A stretch of 14,912 nucleotides of DNA from Pseudomonadota bacterium (GCA_030641485.1 DAOWHJ010000171.1:1-14912); one strand, 5' to 3'. Numbered from the stretch's first letter, positions 1-7,322 are shown. Made by a program: numbers and translations. The notes: generated by a model not told the origin, from the letters alone.

Positions 1-264
1 AAGCTCCATACTCTGCGCCTCTGAGACCTCCAGCTGCCACTCAATAAAAGTTGTCATATCTTCATGAATCCGGCTCTCGGGATCACGCCACTCCTGCCAC
101 CAGGCCCGGTAATCAGCTTCGTCAAACTCCACATCATTAATCTTCAACAGCGGCGCATCACTATCAAACCAAAAAGCTTCTCCCTTAAGCGGCAGAGCTA
201 AAATCGTCAGAACCAATAGCAGTAGAACAAGAACTCGAACAAAATTTTTCTTCTCGATTAACAC
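1..264 (-). CDS. Exported PpiC/SurA-like peptidyl-prolyl isomerase/foldase, N-terminal part (cut by window edge)
   Basis: Only the first 88 codons are present; the gene runs off the left edge. I chose the GTG at 264, which overlaps the preceding gene by 7 nt and has AGGAGG about 10 nt upstream (275-280). The N-terminus has a Lys-Lys start, a hydrophobic stretch around residues 8-25, and a likely cleavage near GEA-F. The mature part begins with a segment of the type 'LLKINDVEFDEADYRAWW', which resembles the N-terminal chaperone region of SurA/PpiC-type foldases ('vlkVNg..it..dfr'), followed by Trp-rich and acidic helices. The catalytic parvulin domain would lie outside the window, so it is not seen. 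As the last visible gene of the barrel/lipoprotein operon it would fit a periplasmic chaperone for the exported cytochromes or barrel. The family call is inference from a short N-terminus. Confidence 0.6.
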   Translation of the reverse strand, partial: MLIEKKNFVRVLVLLLLVLTILALPLKGEAFWFDSDAPLLKINDVEFDEADYRAWWQEWRDPESRIHEDMTTFIEWQLEVSEAQSMEL

Positions 265-887
265 CCGGATACATCCTCCTCAGACCAGACCTCAATTATC
301 TCCTGCGCCATCTTCTGCAGGAGACCACTAACCGTATCGATGACACCAAAATGAAGCATTTTCGTATACTCAACCCCGCTACGACGTAAAAAACTACTTA
401 ACAACAATCTCCCAGTTCGAGCATCATGAAGTTCAACCTGAAGTGAGACAAAGGTATCTTTTGAACCATAGGAGCCCCGGCTAAGATTTGAATCCCGAAT
501 ATAGACGACCAGAGCCCCATCCACTTCAAGTTGACGCGAAAGACTGGCAACCAGCTCTTTATCCCATATCGCATCTGTCGTAATCCGATTACGACAGAGA
601 AAATGTTTAAGATCACCCTCCGGCACAACTTTAAATATGCCGCTTTTAACAATTTCAGCCATAAAGATACGGTAGGCCTGGATATCGAGCTCCTGAGATT
701 GGCTCTCATTCACAAACGGCAAGAGCACTACCCTGCAGACCTGGGCTCGTAGTTTACCACCGGCAACCCGAGTAATTGTTCTCTGTGGTGATGAGCACGA
801 AACAGTTACAAGAGAGAACAAAACCAGCAACAGCAGCAGCAACTGCCAGCCTCTGTATTTATACTCTATACCATTAAAAAGCCACAT
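258..887 (-). CDS. CsgG/GNA1162-like lipoprotein (paralog 3 of 3)
   Basis: 209 residues. The hydrophobic N-terminus (residues 14-30) ends at Cys31 in the context TVSC-SS, an acceptable though not ideal lipobox, so a lipoprotein is likely. The mature part opens with a beta-strand of the type 'VVLLPFVNES', then a helix, then 'GIFKVVPEGDLKHFL', and later a strand-rich end ('FVSLQVELHDARTGRLLLSS'). This order is that of the CsgG/TolB-N/GNA1162 (LpoB-like) fold. It shares this plan, including an [SG]R[EQ]L-x-[VA][DE] motif, with the proteins at 2413-3018 and 887-2383. Its ATG overlaps the previous stop by one base (TAATG), implying translational coupling, and the foldase gene overlaps its 3' end. 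Known members of this fold sit at the outer membrane as pore or assembly factors. The role here, helping the neighbouring barrel or exporting cytochromes, is inference. Confidence 0.7.
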   Translation of the reverse strand: MWLFNGIEYKYRGWQLLLLLLVLFSLVTVSCSSPQRTITRVAGGKLRAQVCRVVLLPFVNESQSQELDIQAYRIFMAEIVKSGIFKVVPEGDLKHFLCRNRITTDAIWDKELVASLSRQLEVDGALVVYIRDSNLSRGSYGSKDTFVSLQVELHDARTGRLLLSSFLRRSGVEYTKMLHFGVIDTVSGLLQKMAQEIIEVWSEEDVSGC

Positions 888-2383
888 TAAAAGTCGTCAC
901 TCCACTGCTTTTTCTGTTGCGCTAAGTGCAAACCTGTGTCCGGCATCTGCAAGCGACTATCGGCAACAGAAAAGGTATTGCCAATCTGATCGCGAACATC
1001 GATTGAGAAGACGAGAAAATCGACATCAATCTCATCTGGCAACTCCAGATCGACCGGCAGAGTAGTTCCAGAGTGCTCCATTACAAGCTCACCATCCGGC
1101 AACAAAACCTGCAGGCGCCAATCGAGCTCAAGAGATTTCAGGGAGCTCTCCTGGCTTTCTATATGAACAAAATTCTTTTTCCCCTTGCGCACAGTTTTAA
1201 CCTCAATCGGCTGACACTCTGACAGTATTGAAACCTTGCGACTAGCTTCAGCCTGGTTCCCAGCCGCATCCCAAATTTTCACTAAGAGATCGTACTCACC
1301 ATCCGGCAGGCGCTGGCGCTTGTTGTTACAGCCAGTCCAAACCAAGTCACACGGTAATTCACCATCCATATTATCATCAACCATCACTCGGCCGTCGGAA
1401 CGAATAACTTTAACCTGCCAACGTGAAACCAAACGCTTGGGCTGAAGACGGGAAGAGATTAAAAGTCGTTCACGAAATATAGTAACATCATTAACAGCCA
1501 AGCCTTGTTTTAACTCAACCAGCAATTGCGGCGCCCGGTTAAAAACTGTGTATTTAGCAACATCAGAAATCGTGGTTATTTGATCACCTGATTCGTTCAT
1601 GAAGGTCAAGGAGAGCTTATACTCCCCTTCATCGGCCAAAGCCCGCCAACGACCATTAAATTCGCCCATGGATTTACCCGGAACCAGGTCAACCTCGCCC
1701 CCGCAATTTTTCAACACCACCCGCTTCGGCATTTCACCTAATGATTCCAGTTCAAGCTGACACTTCACCGACTCACCACCGCGCAGAAATTCAGGCTCTA
1801 TCTGAATATCAACAAGTTTGAGCTGGTGCGCCCCGGAGGGCAGCAGTGGCACAATCAAGGGAAGTTCGTCTGCGGTGCGCTCTGCCAAAAGTTGCAGAAT
1901 CCGAAGTTTCAAATCTGGTCCATCAAGTGGTTCACCAACCCCGAATAGAGCCGTTTCCTGCAAAAGACTGGAAGAGTCCTGAGCCGACCAGACGACCTCG
2001 CCATTGACGGTTTCAAGCGCAGTTAAAACCAGACCAAAGCGTTTCTTTCCCGGAGCCCCATTTTCACACAAGGTCGTCAGAAGAACAATATCTGCACCTA
2101 ATTCACGGCCCATTTTCCGAGTAGCGAATGAGTCGATAACCCCTGAATAACGCAATCTATTGGCCGCCATAAAACTCCGCACAGCAGTATCCTCAACCAA
2201 TTGCAAACCAGCATCAGCCAAAAGACCATACAAAACTGCAGTGATATCCAGGTCAACACCATTGTAGTCATTTGAGGTGTCCGCAACAGGCAAAAGTACG
2301 ACACTCTGCGCCCGACTTACTCCAACATTGAAGCCTGATAATAACAGAAGTGTTGCGAGCAGCAAGAGAAAAATTTTCTGCAT
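887..2383 (-). CDS. Exported CsgG-like domain protein with Ig-like C-terminal domains (paralog 2 of 3)
   Basis: 498 residues with a classical signal peptide (hydrophobic residues 4-20, likely cleavage SRA-QS after residue 25) and no lipobox. Residues 26-180 follow the CsgG/GNA1162-like plan: 'SVVLLPVADTS', 'LQLVEDTAVRSFM', 'ATRKMGRELGADIVLL' and 'VNGEVVWSAQ'. Residues 180-480 are beta-rich, with at least two segments like FlgD-type Ig domains, for example 'LPDGEYDLLVKIWDAAGN' near residues 365-385. No catalytic motif is seen. The ATG at 2383 has GAGG about 10 nt upstream. It lies 29 nt after the upstream lipoprotein gene and overlaps the downstream one by 1 nt, so the three are surely co-transcribed. 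A periplasmic scaffold linking outer-membrane lipoproteins to cargo is plausible but inferred. I do not recognise a named family for the full length. Confidence 0.65.
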   Translation of the reverse strand: MQKIFLLLLATLLLLSGFNVGVSRAQSVVLLPVADTSNDYNGVDLDITAVLYGLLADAGLQLVEDTAVRSFMAANRLRYSGVIDSFATRKMGRELGADIVLLTTLCENGAPGKKRFGLVLTALETVNGEVVWSAQDSSSLLQETALFGVGEPLDGPDLKLRILQLLAERTADELPLIVPLLPSGAHQLKLVDIQIEPEFLRGGESVKCQLELESLGEMPKRVVLKNCGGEVDLVPGKSMGEFNGRWRALADEGEYKLSLTFMNESGDQITTISDVAKYTVFNRAPQLLVELKQGLAVNDVTIFRERLLISSRLQPKRLVSRWQVKVIRSDGRVMVDDNMDGELPCDLVWTGCNNKRQRLPDGEYDLLVKIWDAAGNQAEASRKVSILSECQPIEVKTVRKGKKNFVHIESQESSLKSLELDWRLQVLLPDGELVMEHSGTTLPVDLELPDEIDVDFLVFSIDVRDQIGNTFSVADSRLQMPDTGLHLAQQKKQWSDDF

Positions 2384-2412
2384 TACTCTACTACCTCAGT
2401 AAAAAAGAGAAC

Positions 2413-3018
2413 CTACTCTACGATTAGGCTTGCGAGAACCTTCTGGGCGAGATTAAAACTAACCTGATTGAAGTCTTCACTGGCAAAACCGAAAACCCGC
2501 GACCAGGTCCCATAACCGGTCTCACTGGCACTTGCTTGCCAGATAATCTTGTTATTACGCACATCCAGGAGGCGCAAGGTTACAGCAATCACCGGATAAG
2601 TATAAGTGCCATTACGATTCTCATCGTAGATATCGACCGCTCCAGTCATAAATGCCTCAACCTCAAGTTCACGGCCCATGCGCCGGGCGATCTTGGTGTC
2701 GACAGCTTGCGGATCACCTCCAACCTCATCCTTTAAAAAACGTAAGACATCACCATCTGCGACGACATCAAAAAGTCCTCGGCTCAAGATCTCAGTAGTT
2801 ATCACATCGCGCATCCGGCTCTCAACAAACTTGGTTTGAGTATTGTTGGCAAAGGGCAAAACCGCAATTTTTCGCAAGAGATCAATCTCAACATTTTCAT
2901 CCAGAAAATAGTTCTTCTTTGAAGCGCAACCCGATATCTGTAACAAGCAAAACGCTACCAAAGCAACCAGCAATAGAGATCTAAAGAGTAATTTAATTTT
3001 TTTTGAATTCAAAACCAT
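2413..3018 (-). CDS. CsgG/GNA1162-like outer-membrane lipoprotein (paralog 1 of 3)
   Basis: 201 residues from the ATG at 3018. An in-frame TTG at 3030 would add four residues but has no ribosome binding site, whereas AGGA lies just before the ATG. The signal peptide ends in a clear lipobox, ISGC (Cys31), with Ala at +2, predicting outer-membrane sorting. The mature domain has 'RKIAVLPFANNTQ', 'GLFDVVADGDVLRFL', 'IARRMGRELEVEAFMTGAV' and 'TLRLLDVRNNKIIWQAS', the strand and helix order of CsgG/TolB-N/GNA1162 proteins, including the typical 'd..t..ivW' strand near the end. It starts 21 nt after the beta-barrel stop. The context suggests a partner of the barrel. Family assignment is from motif memory. 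The link to export of cytochromes is inference. Confidence 0.72.
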   Translation of the reverse strand: MVLNSKKIKLLFRSLLLVALVAFCLLQISGCASKKNYFLDENVEIDLLRKIAVLPFANNTQTKFVESRMRDVITTEILSRGLFDVVADGDVLRFLKDEVGGDPQAVDTKIARRMGRELEVEAFMTGAVDIYDENRNGTYTYPVIAVTLRLLDVRNNKIIWQASASETGYGTWSRVFGFASEDFNQVSFNLAQKVLASLIVE

Positions 3019-3039
3019 AATCCTGTCCAAATAATAAAT

Positions 3040-5100
3040 TTACCAACGCATGTTAAGTTGTAAACTCCAATAGATCGCACTCTTTCCATCATCCTCACCG
3101 CCTGAATTCATCTGGTAACTGATATCACTCTGAATCGTGAAAAGCCGACTGGGATCCCAGGTTAAAGATGCTTGCATTCCATGCCTGGTCGTCTCTTCGC
3201 TATCATCAAGGTAGTAGGAGAACGAAGTCCGCACCGTATCACTCGTAATCCAGGAGATCGAACTATTGGCAAGAGTGCTTTTTGAGTCAGTATCGTGGTC
3301 TGTATTAAAAGAGAAGGCCAGGATATCTGAAGGTCGATAGTTAAAAGTCCCACCAAAAACTGTAAGATCATCACAGTAGAAATCAAGATTCATCCGCTCA
3401 GTCAAACGCATAGTTGAATCAAAACGCCAGGTTACGTCCGAATCGTCACCACCACTCCAGTTGATCGACAAAGAAGCGGTAACATCGGGGTAGAGCAGGG
3501 CGGTAAAGTAGGCACTGATCGAATCTGATGTATCAATTAACTCACCATCTTCATACTGCTCAGATTTCGTAAAGCTTAACGTAGCATCAAAAGTATCAAG
3601 TGGTGACGAGGTGATATTGAGAGTATAGGAGCGGTTCCTCTCATCATCGGTATCTTCACTCTCACTCCGGTTCTCACTAACCCCAACCGTAAAACTAAAG
3701 TAACGATTCCAGTAATAGTCACTAAATATCGAGGCATTGATCTCGGTACTGACAACCCCGGGATCGTTACTATTGTAACGATAAAGAATATTCGAGTTGA
3801 TAGACCAATCGTCAAGCGGCCGGATGGTTAAGGTCGCTCGCGATTCACTGTTAATAAAGGTAGAGTCACTACTTACCGACCCATCAGCTGCCGTTCGCCG
3901 CTCTCCGACTTCAATTTCCGAAACTGAAATAGAATCCGGCAGCATTGCGGCACTGGAGAGTAGAAGCTTACCAAATTCACGCCGCTCAACATAAACCGGC
4001 AGATCGATCACTGCAACCGTCAGAAAGTTAAAAGGATCATACTCATAACGAACAAATGGAGCAATCGGGCTTCTAAACCACTCATCCCCATCTTCACTAA
4101 CATAAAATTCCCAGGTTAAAAGCTGCTGCTGCTTAAGCGTAAGTTCTTCAGTAAAATAGACCCTGACCCGATTTACGGCAAAGGTATCGGGTTCAAAACC
4201 TAAGTTATGTATTTCAGTAGGATTAGCAATATCTATTCCTGCAGGAACATCAAGGTTGCCATCAATCAAGGCCAGGTTCAGTGGCAACCGGCCATCTTCA
4301 GGGTGGTTATCGATTGCGTAGTAGGCCTTAACCCGAAAGTCCTGAACAAAATAGTCGTTCCCGGCCCCAACCTCAGCCTCATCTTGAGAAAAGTTGTAAC
4401 TTAAACGCTGACCTGCACTAAAACTTATAAATTGATCCCATAAATCCCAGCTCTGATCCAGGTTTAAATTGGCAGAGTGTCTCTCGTTAGTGGCAGAGGT
4501 ATCACGAACATTGTCCGTAGAGGTTGAATAGTTATAGTCGTAATAGCACTCAAAAAAACGCCAGCTATAATTGATACCGGTACCATACTGCCTCGATTCT
4601 GTATCAATTTCAGCAGGACTGGCGTCGTCGGTCCGATAACTCTCATCAAAATTAAAACGTAAAGATGGCCAAATTTCATCCCACTGACTAATCCAATTTG
4701 CATTCCAACTCAAAGAGTCACTAGTAGGATCGGACTCAGACATTATTCGATTGAAACTTGAACCCAAGACCAGAGAAAATATGTCATTACGAAGATCAAG
4801 TGTCATTGACGGGTTAATCCGACTACCGTCGTTATCCTTCTCATCTGATGTGTCTCGACTATAACGCACTGAGCTGGTAAAATTTAGAGACGAACTCAAC
4901 TCTTTAGTAAATGAAAGATTGTAGTTTTGGTCAAAGCCCCAATGTTTATCACCATCACTATCAAGCTGATCGTAACGGAAACTGGCCGTTGCACTTACCG
5001 GTGCCCCTCTCACATCTGCTGGAGAGACCAGAATCATTCCCAAAATGAGAATGGCTCCAACTAGACACCATACCGCCTTATCATTAAAGATAGAGAACAC
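3040..5100 (-). CDS. Outer-membrane beta-barrel protein with central soluble insertion
   Basis: 686 residues. GTG start with TAAGG five bases upstream. The signal peptide spans roughly residues 10-33 (VRGA-P). Residues 35-257 and 415-686 show alternating polar/aromatic strands separated by Asp/Ser/Asn-rich loops, typical of outer-membrane barrels. The protein ends in ...LQLNMRW, with a C-terminal aromatic as used by the BAM machinery. Residues about 258-410 break this pattern and look like a folded soluble domain ('VNRVRVYFTEEL', 'WEFYVSEDGDEW'), reminiscent of a discoidin/galactose-binding-like sandwich. A Cys-poor, heme-free barrel next to multiheme cytochromes suggests a porin-cytochrome conduit or a secretion channel. 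It has no detectable TonB box or plug. It has its own TATAAT promoter and begins the lipoprotein/foldase operon. Barrel identity is well supported; the transport role is inference. Confidence 0.75.
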   Translation of the reverse strand: MFSIFNDKAVWCLVGAILILGMILVSPADVRGAPVSATASFRYDQLDSDGDKHWGFDQNYNLSFTKELSSSLNFTSSVRYSRDTSDEKDNDGSRINPSMTLDLRNDIFSLVLGSSFNRIMSESDPTSDSLSWNANWISQWDEIWPSLRFNFDESYRTDDASPAEIDTESRQYGTGINYSWRFFECYYDYNYSTSTDNVRDTSATNERHSANLNLDQSWDLWDQFISFSAGQRLSYNFSQDEAEVGAGNDYFVQDFRVKAYYAIDNHPEDGRLPLNLALIDGNLDVPAGIDIANPTEIHNLGFEPDTFAVNRVRVYFTEELTLKQQQLLTWEFYVSEDGDEWFRSPIAPFVRYEYDPFNFLTVAVIDLPVYVERREFGKLLLSSAAMLPDSISVSEIEVGERRTAADGSVSSDSTFINSESRATLTIRPLDDWSINSNILYRYNSNDPGVVSTEINASIFSDYYWNRYFSFTVGVSENRSESEDTDDERNRSYTLNITSSPLDTFDATLSFTKSEQYEDGELIDTSDSISAYFTALLYPDVTASLSINWSGGDDSDVTWRFDSTMRLTERMNLDFYCDDLTVFGGTFNYRPSDILAFSFNTDHDTDSKSTLANSSISWITSDTVRTSFSYYLDDSEETTRHGMQASLTWDPSRLFTIQSDISYQMNSGGEDDGKSAIYWSLQLNMRW

Positions 5101-5134
5101 TAAAACCTTACTCTAATTTACGAGAATAGAACCG

Positions 5135-5145
5135 ATTATATTATA
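5135..5145 (-). promoter_or_regulatory. Probable sigma-70 -10 region for the beta-barrel operon
   Basis: On the minus strand two overlapping perfect TATAAT hexamers (TATAATATAAT) lie 35-45 nt before the GTG at 5100, in a very AT-rich stretch. No good -35 hexamer is seen 16-18 nt upstream. The AT-rich DNA just upstream may act as an UP-like element. It follows directly after the terminator at 5174-5207, as expected for a new transcription unit. Confidence 0.5.
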
Positions 5146-5173
5146 CATAGTTTATTTTATATTTAATTGCACA

Positions 5174-5207
5174 CTAAAAAGCCCCGATCCACTAGGAACC
5201 GAGGCTT
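5174..5207 (-). terminator. Rho-independent terminator after the cytochrome pair
   Basis: On the minus strand AAGCCTCG (5207-5200) pairs with CGGGGCTT (5186-5179) over 8 bp with one G-T wobble. An inner TCC/GGA pairing extends it, and TTTTTAG follows. It lies 24 nt past the end of the 5231-6160 cytochrome and before the beta-barrel promoter. It could be a full stop or an attenuator that makes cytochrome transcript more abundant than the export genes. Confidence 0.75.
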
Positions 5208-5230
5208 GGCAAAGTGGCCTATTTTGCACC

Positions 5231-6160
5231 TTAATCCTTATGGCCAGGCAAGATCAAGGCATGAGGCTCACCATGACACTCTGTACAATTATTGTCAAAA
5301 CGCTTCAACATTGCCGCAGAGTGCGGTTGAGCATGGCATTTGGTGCAATCAGGTACATAACCATGCTGATCTACGTGACAGAAGACACAAGTCTGTTGCG
5401 AGTGTTTTCTGTGACTCGACTCCAAGTGCTGAGCAACCACGCCATGACAACCGGCACAGACGACATTGGCAGTAGTTTCGGGATAACTAATCTGTTTCGG
5501 CGAATGAACTGGATGACAGACGATACAGGTTGCATTATCGACATAGGCAGTATGAGGCTCTTCATGACATTCACGACAATCCGGTTTATAGCCGTGTTTT
5601 GTGTGATGACATTCAGAACAACTCACCTCAGTATGAGCACTCAGAAATTTAGCAACCTCAACCTTTTGGGCATCATGACATGTGGCACAACCCTTCTCCA
5701 ACTCTGCAAGATTCACAAGGCTGGCTATCGGTGCATGAGGATCGGCATGACAAGCAAGGCAAGCTAAAAAGCTGGGCCCATGTGCTTCACCATGGCAAGT
5801 AGCACATTGAGGCACAACGTCCTGCCACTTTTTACCCGGCCGGTAGGTGTGAATAGTTTCATGACACTCACGACAGTGGAGCTGATGTTTACCACCATTG
5901 GCCTTAATATTGTTAAAGACCGGCTCATGACACTGCGCACACTGCAGAGTCGTAAGCGGGGCCACCGGCTGCTGGTAAACTGCCGGAGCATCCAACGAAT
6001 TTACAGAAGCATGCTTTACAGTCGCCGGCTGGGGCACCTGACTCGTCTTAGCTTTCACCGCGGGCGGCTCAGAACTTTTACGAGTCTCTTGTGCCGTAAC
6101 ACAACCATAAAAAAACACCAGAACCAACACCATTAAAAGCTTTTGCCACCTATTCTTCAT
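5231..6160 (-). CDS. Dodecaheme c-type cytochrome, probable lipoprotein
   Basis: 309 residues from ATG 6160, chosen over an in-frame TTG at 6172 because GGAGGG (6165-6170) sits correctly for the ATG and lies inside the longer reading frame. The signal sequence ends FFYGC-VT (Cys20), a near-lipobox, so outer-membrane anchoring is possible; cleavage at VTA-Q is the alternative. A Pro/Lys/Ala-rich linker (25-72) precedes twelve CXXCH heme sites with first Cys at 74, 96, 119, 134, 158, 181, 195, 212, 235, 258, 272 and 292. They form three four-heme modules. Modules two and three have the same spacing (23, 14, then 17 or 20). Many extra His residues (for example 'CHxxPH') can supply bis-His ligation. 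It is a periplasmic or outer-membrane electron carrier, 54 nt downstream of its paralog and ending at a terminator. The electron partner is not shown by the sequence. Confidence 0.93.
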   Translation of the reverse strand: MKNRWQKLLMVLVLVFFYGCVTAQETRKSSEPPAVKAKTSQVPQPATVKHASVNSLDAPAVYQQPVAPLTTLQCAQCHEPVFNNIKANGGKHQLHCRECHETIHTYRPGKKWQDVVPQCATCHGEAHGPSFLACLACHADPHAPIASLVNLAELEKGCATCHDAQKVEVAKFLSAHTEVSCSECHHTKHGYKPDCRECHEEPHTAYVDNATCIVCHPVHSPKQISYPETTANVVCAGCHGVVAQHLESSHRKHSQQTCVFCHVDQHGYVPDCTKCHAQPHSAAMLKRFDNNCTECHGEPHALILPGHKD

Positions 6161-6164
6161 GCAA

Positions 6165-6170
6165 CCCTCC
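6165..6170 (-). promoter_or_regulatory. Ribosome binding site deciding the cytochrome start at 6160
   Basis: GGAGGG on the minus strand, 4 nt before ATG 6160. Because it falls within the reading frame that would begin at TTG 6172, it supports the shorter protein beginning MKNRW. Confidence 0.7.
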
Positions 6171-6214
6171 AAATTAATGTATAAATATAGATATTCCTGT
6201 TTTTCATAACATCA

Positions 6215-7021
6215 TCAATCTTTTGCTAATGCATGGGCATCTACGTGACACTCAAGACAACTGGCAAACTTCTTATGCATTCCTTCTCCATGTGGACGAC
6301 CATGACAGATCTCGCACTCAGGCTTCACTTTATGCTGATTCTTATGACAATAGACACAACTTAATTCATGATGCTTGGTCTGGTTCTTGTCGAGCATACC
6401 AAACTCTTTACCATGACAGGCAGCACAAAACGGCGATGGGGTTGAATCATCGTACCTGACCAGGGTCGGCATATGCGGCTTGTGGCAGCGCAGACAGTCC
6501 TGATATGTCATCTCAACACCACCATGACCCTCATGACAAGCTTGACACTCTTGAAATGTTCCATGTTTAGGGTGACACTCAGCACAACTCATCTGCGAAT
6601 GCTTACTCGGATATTTGGCAAGCTCAACCCCCTGCAGTTCATGACAACTCAAGCAGACCGGTTTCAACTCCTCACCGACTGTCGCAAAATCCATCCGTAG
6701 TGGATAGTGCGGATAGTGGCACTTCTCACAGCCATCAACGGTGAAGTGCTTCTTCTCCTGCGGATCATGACATTGCGAACATTGAGGAATGGCGTTACTA
6801 CCTGCAGGTGGGTGCTCTGTATGACAATCCAGACAAGTTACTTCACTCAAGTGTCGAGCACCTTCAGCCTTAACATCCATGACCTCTTGTGTATGGCACT
6901 TGATACAATCACTATTTGCCAGGGTTGAGACCACATTTTTTTCATCAGCGCACAATGTACCCACAGAAAAAAAGACAACATACACGAACACCAACCACAA
7001 ACACCTCATTCGGCCACACAT
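6215..7021 (-). CDS. Dodecaheme c-type cytochrome, soluble exported paralog
   Basis: 268 residues. ATG 7021 with a GGGGA element about 10 nt upstream; a second in-frame ATG four codons in is possible. Signal peptide with cleavage near LCA-DE (residue 25) and no proper lipobox, so probably periplasmic or secreted. Twelve CXXCH sites have first Cys at 39, 63, 81, 98, 123, 146, 159, 176, 199, 222, 236 and 255. They make three four-heme modules. Each module has a 'KH..xxC..CH' second heme and a final 'CHxxxH' heme. The last two modules match the spacing of the downstream paralog almost exactly. Nearly the whole mature chain is heme motif, about 20 residues per heme, which suits a wire-like arrangement. 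It is the first gene after a sigma-54 promoter and is co-transcribed with the paralog. Whether it is a shuttle or a filament subunit is not shown. Confidence 0.94.
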   Translation of the reverse strand: MCGRMRCLWLVFVYVVFFSVGTLCADEKNVVSTLANSDCIKCHTQEVMDVKAEGARHLSEVTCLDCHTEHPPAGSNAIPQCSQCHDPQEKKHFTVDGCEKCHYPHYPLRMDFATVGEELKPVCLSCHELQGVELAKYPSKHSQMSCAECHPKHGTFQECQACHEGHGGVEMTYQDCLRCHKPHMPTLVRYDDSTPSPFCAACHGKEFGMLDKNQTKHHELSCVYCHKNQHKVKPECEICHGRPHGEGMHKKFASCLECHVDAHALAKD

Positions 7022-7096
7022 AACATCCGATCCCCTTTTTATTATAAGATTTCACACTATAGACTAATTTATCGTCTAACCTGAGCAGGATCTGAG

Positions 7097-7112
7097 AGCA
7101 AACATTGTGCCG
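7097..7112 (-). promoter_or_regulatory. Sigma-54 (RpoN) promoter for the cytochrome pair
   Basis: On the minus strand CGGCACAATGTTTGCT matches the sigma-54 consensus (TGGCAC-N5-TTGCW): GG and GC dinucleotides are exactly 10 bases apart (GGCAC at 7111-7107, TTGC at 7101-7098). The predicted start is near 7086, giving a 65-nt leader before ATG 7021. Such promoters need an ATP-dependent enhancer-binding activator. Confidence 0.7.
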
Positions 7113-7216
7113 AGATTAACAATATAGGGAAATAGCTACAAAGCTAGCTAGTCACAGTGGCAAAAGTGGAAATATTCGGCCTAGTTCGATTAGGGCATAA
7201 ATTTCAGGCCCCCTCA

Positions 7217-7283
7217 CCGGGTCATATGACGCAACCAGTAAGATTTTTCACCCCACCCTCTCCAATTGGGGTATATGACCCGG
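7217..7283. repeat. Inverted repeat and paired GTCATATGAC-like palindromes (candidate activator sites)
   Basis: CCGGGTCATAT (7217-7227) and ATATGACCCGG (7273-7283) are perfect 11-bp inverted arms. The left arm continues into the perfect palindrome GTCATATGAC (7221-7230). The right arm lies in GGGTATATGACCC (7268-7280), a near-palindrome of the same consensus. Centres are about 48 bp apart and roughly 130-195 bp upstream of the predicted sigma-54 start, the usual place for an enhancer-binding protein. A transcribed hairpin at the end of the NHL message is the alternative. Confidence 0.5.
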
Positions 7284-7322
7284 CAGCCGGAATCTAGTAA
7301 CATTACCGATAGTTATTAAAAG

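Larger units (their letters stand above)
7022..7322. other. 301-bp regulatory gap between NHL gene and cytochromes
   Basis: No convincing reading frame on either strand. It holds a sigma-54 type promoter (7097-7112) firing toward the cytochromes, a direct repeat of CCACT elements just upstream (7151-7170, minus strand CCACTTTTGCCACTGTG), a small stem TAGCT/AGCTA (7133-7146), and two GTCATATGAC-like palindromes near 7225 and 7274 that also form an 11-bp inverted repeat. No canonical terminator for the NHL gene is seen. Confidence 0.6.

Noticed and set aside
3018..3030. TTG start at 3030 for the lipoprotein
   Set aside because: No ribosome binding site upstream, while the ATG at 3018 has AGGA next to it and gives a normal lipoprotein signal peptide.
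5240..5767. 175-residue plus-strand open frame opposite the lipoprotein-like cytochrome
   Set aside because: It is the antisense of a gene with twelve clear heme motifs; its residues follow the complement of CXXCH codons and it has no family features.
7022..7322. c-di-GMP/cGAMP (GEMM) riboswitch upstream of the cytochromes, as found in some Geobacter
   Set aside because: The characteristic conserved GEMM core motifs were not found in the leader, which is only about 65 nt long from the predicted sigma-54 start.
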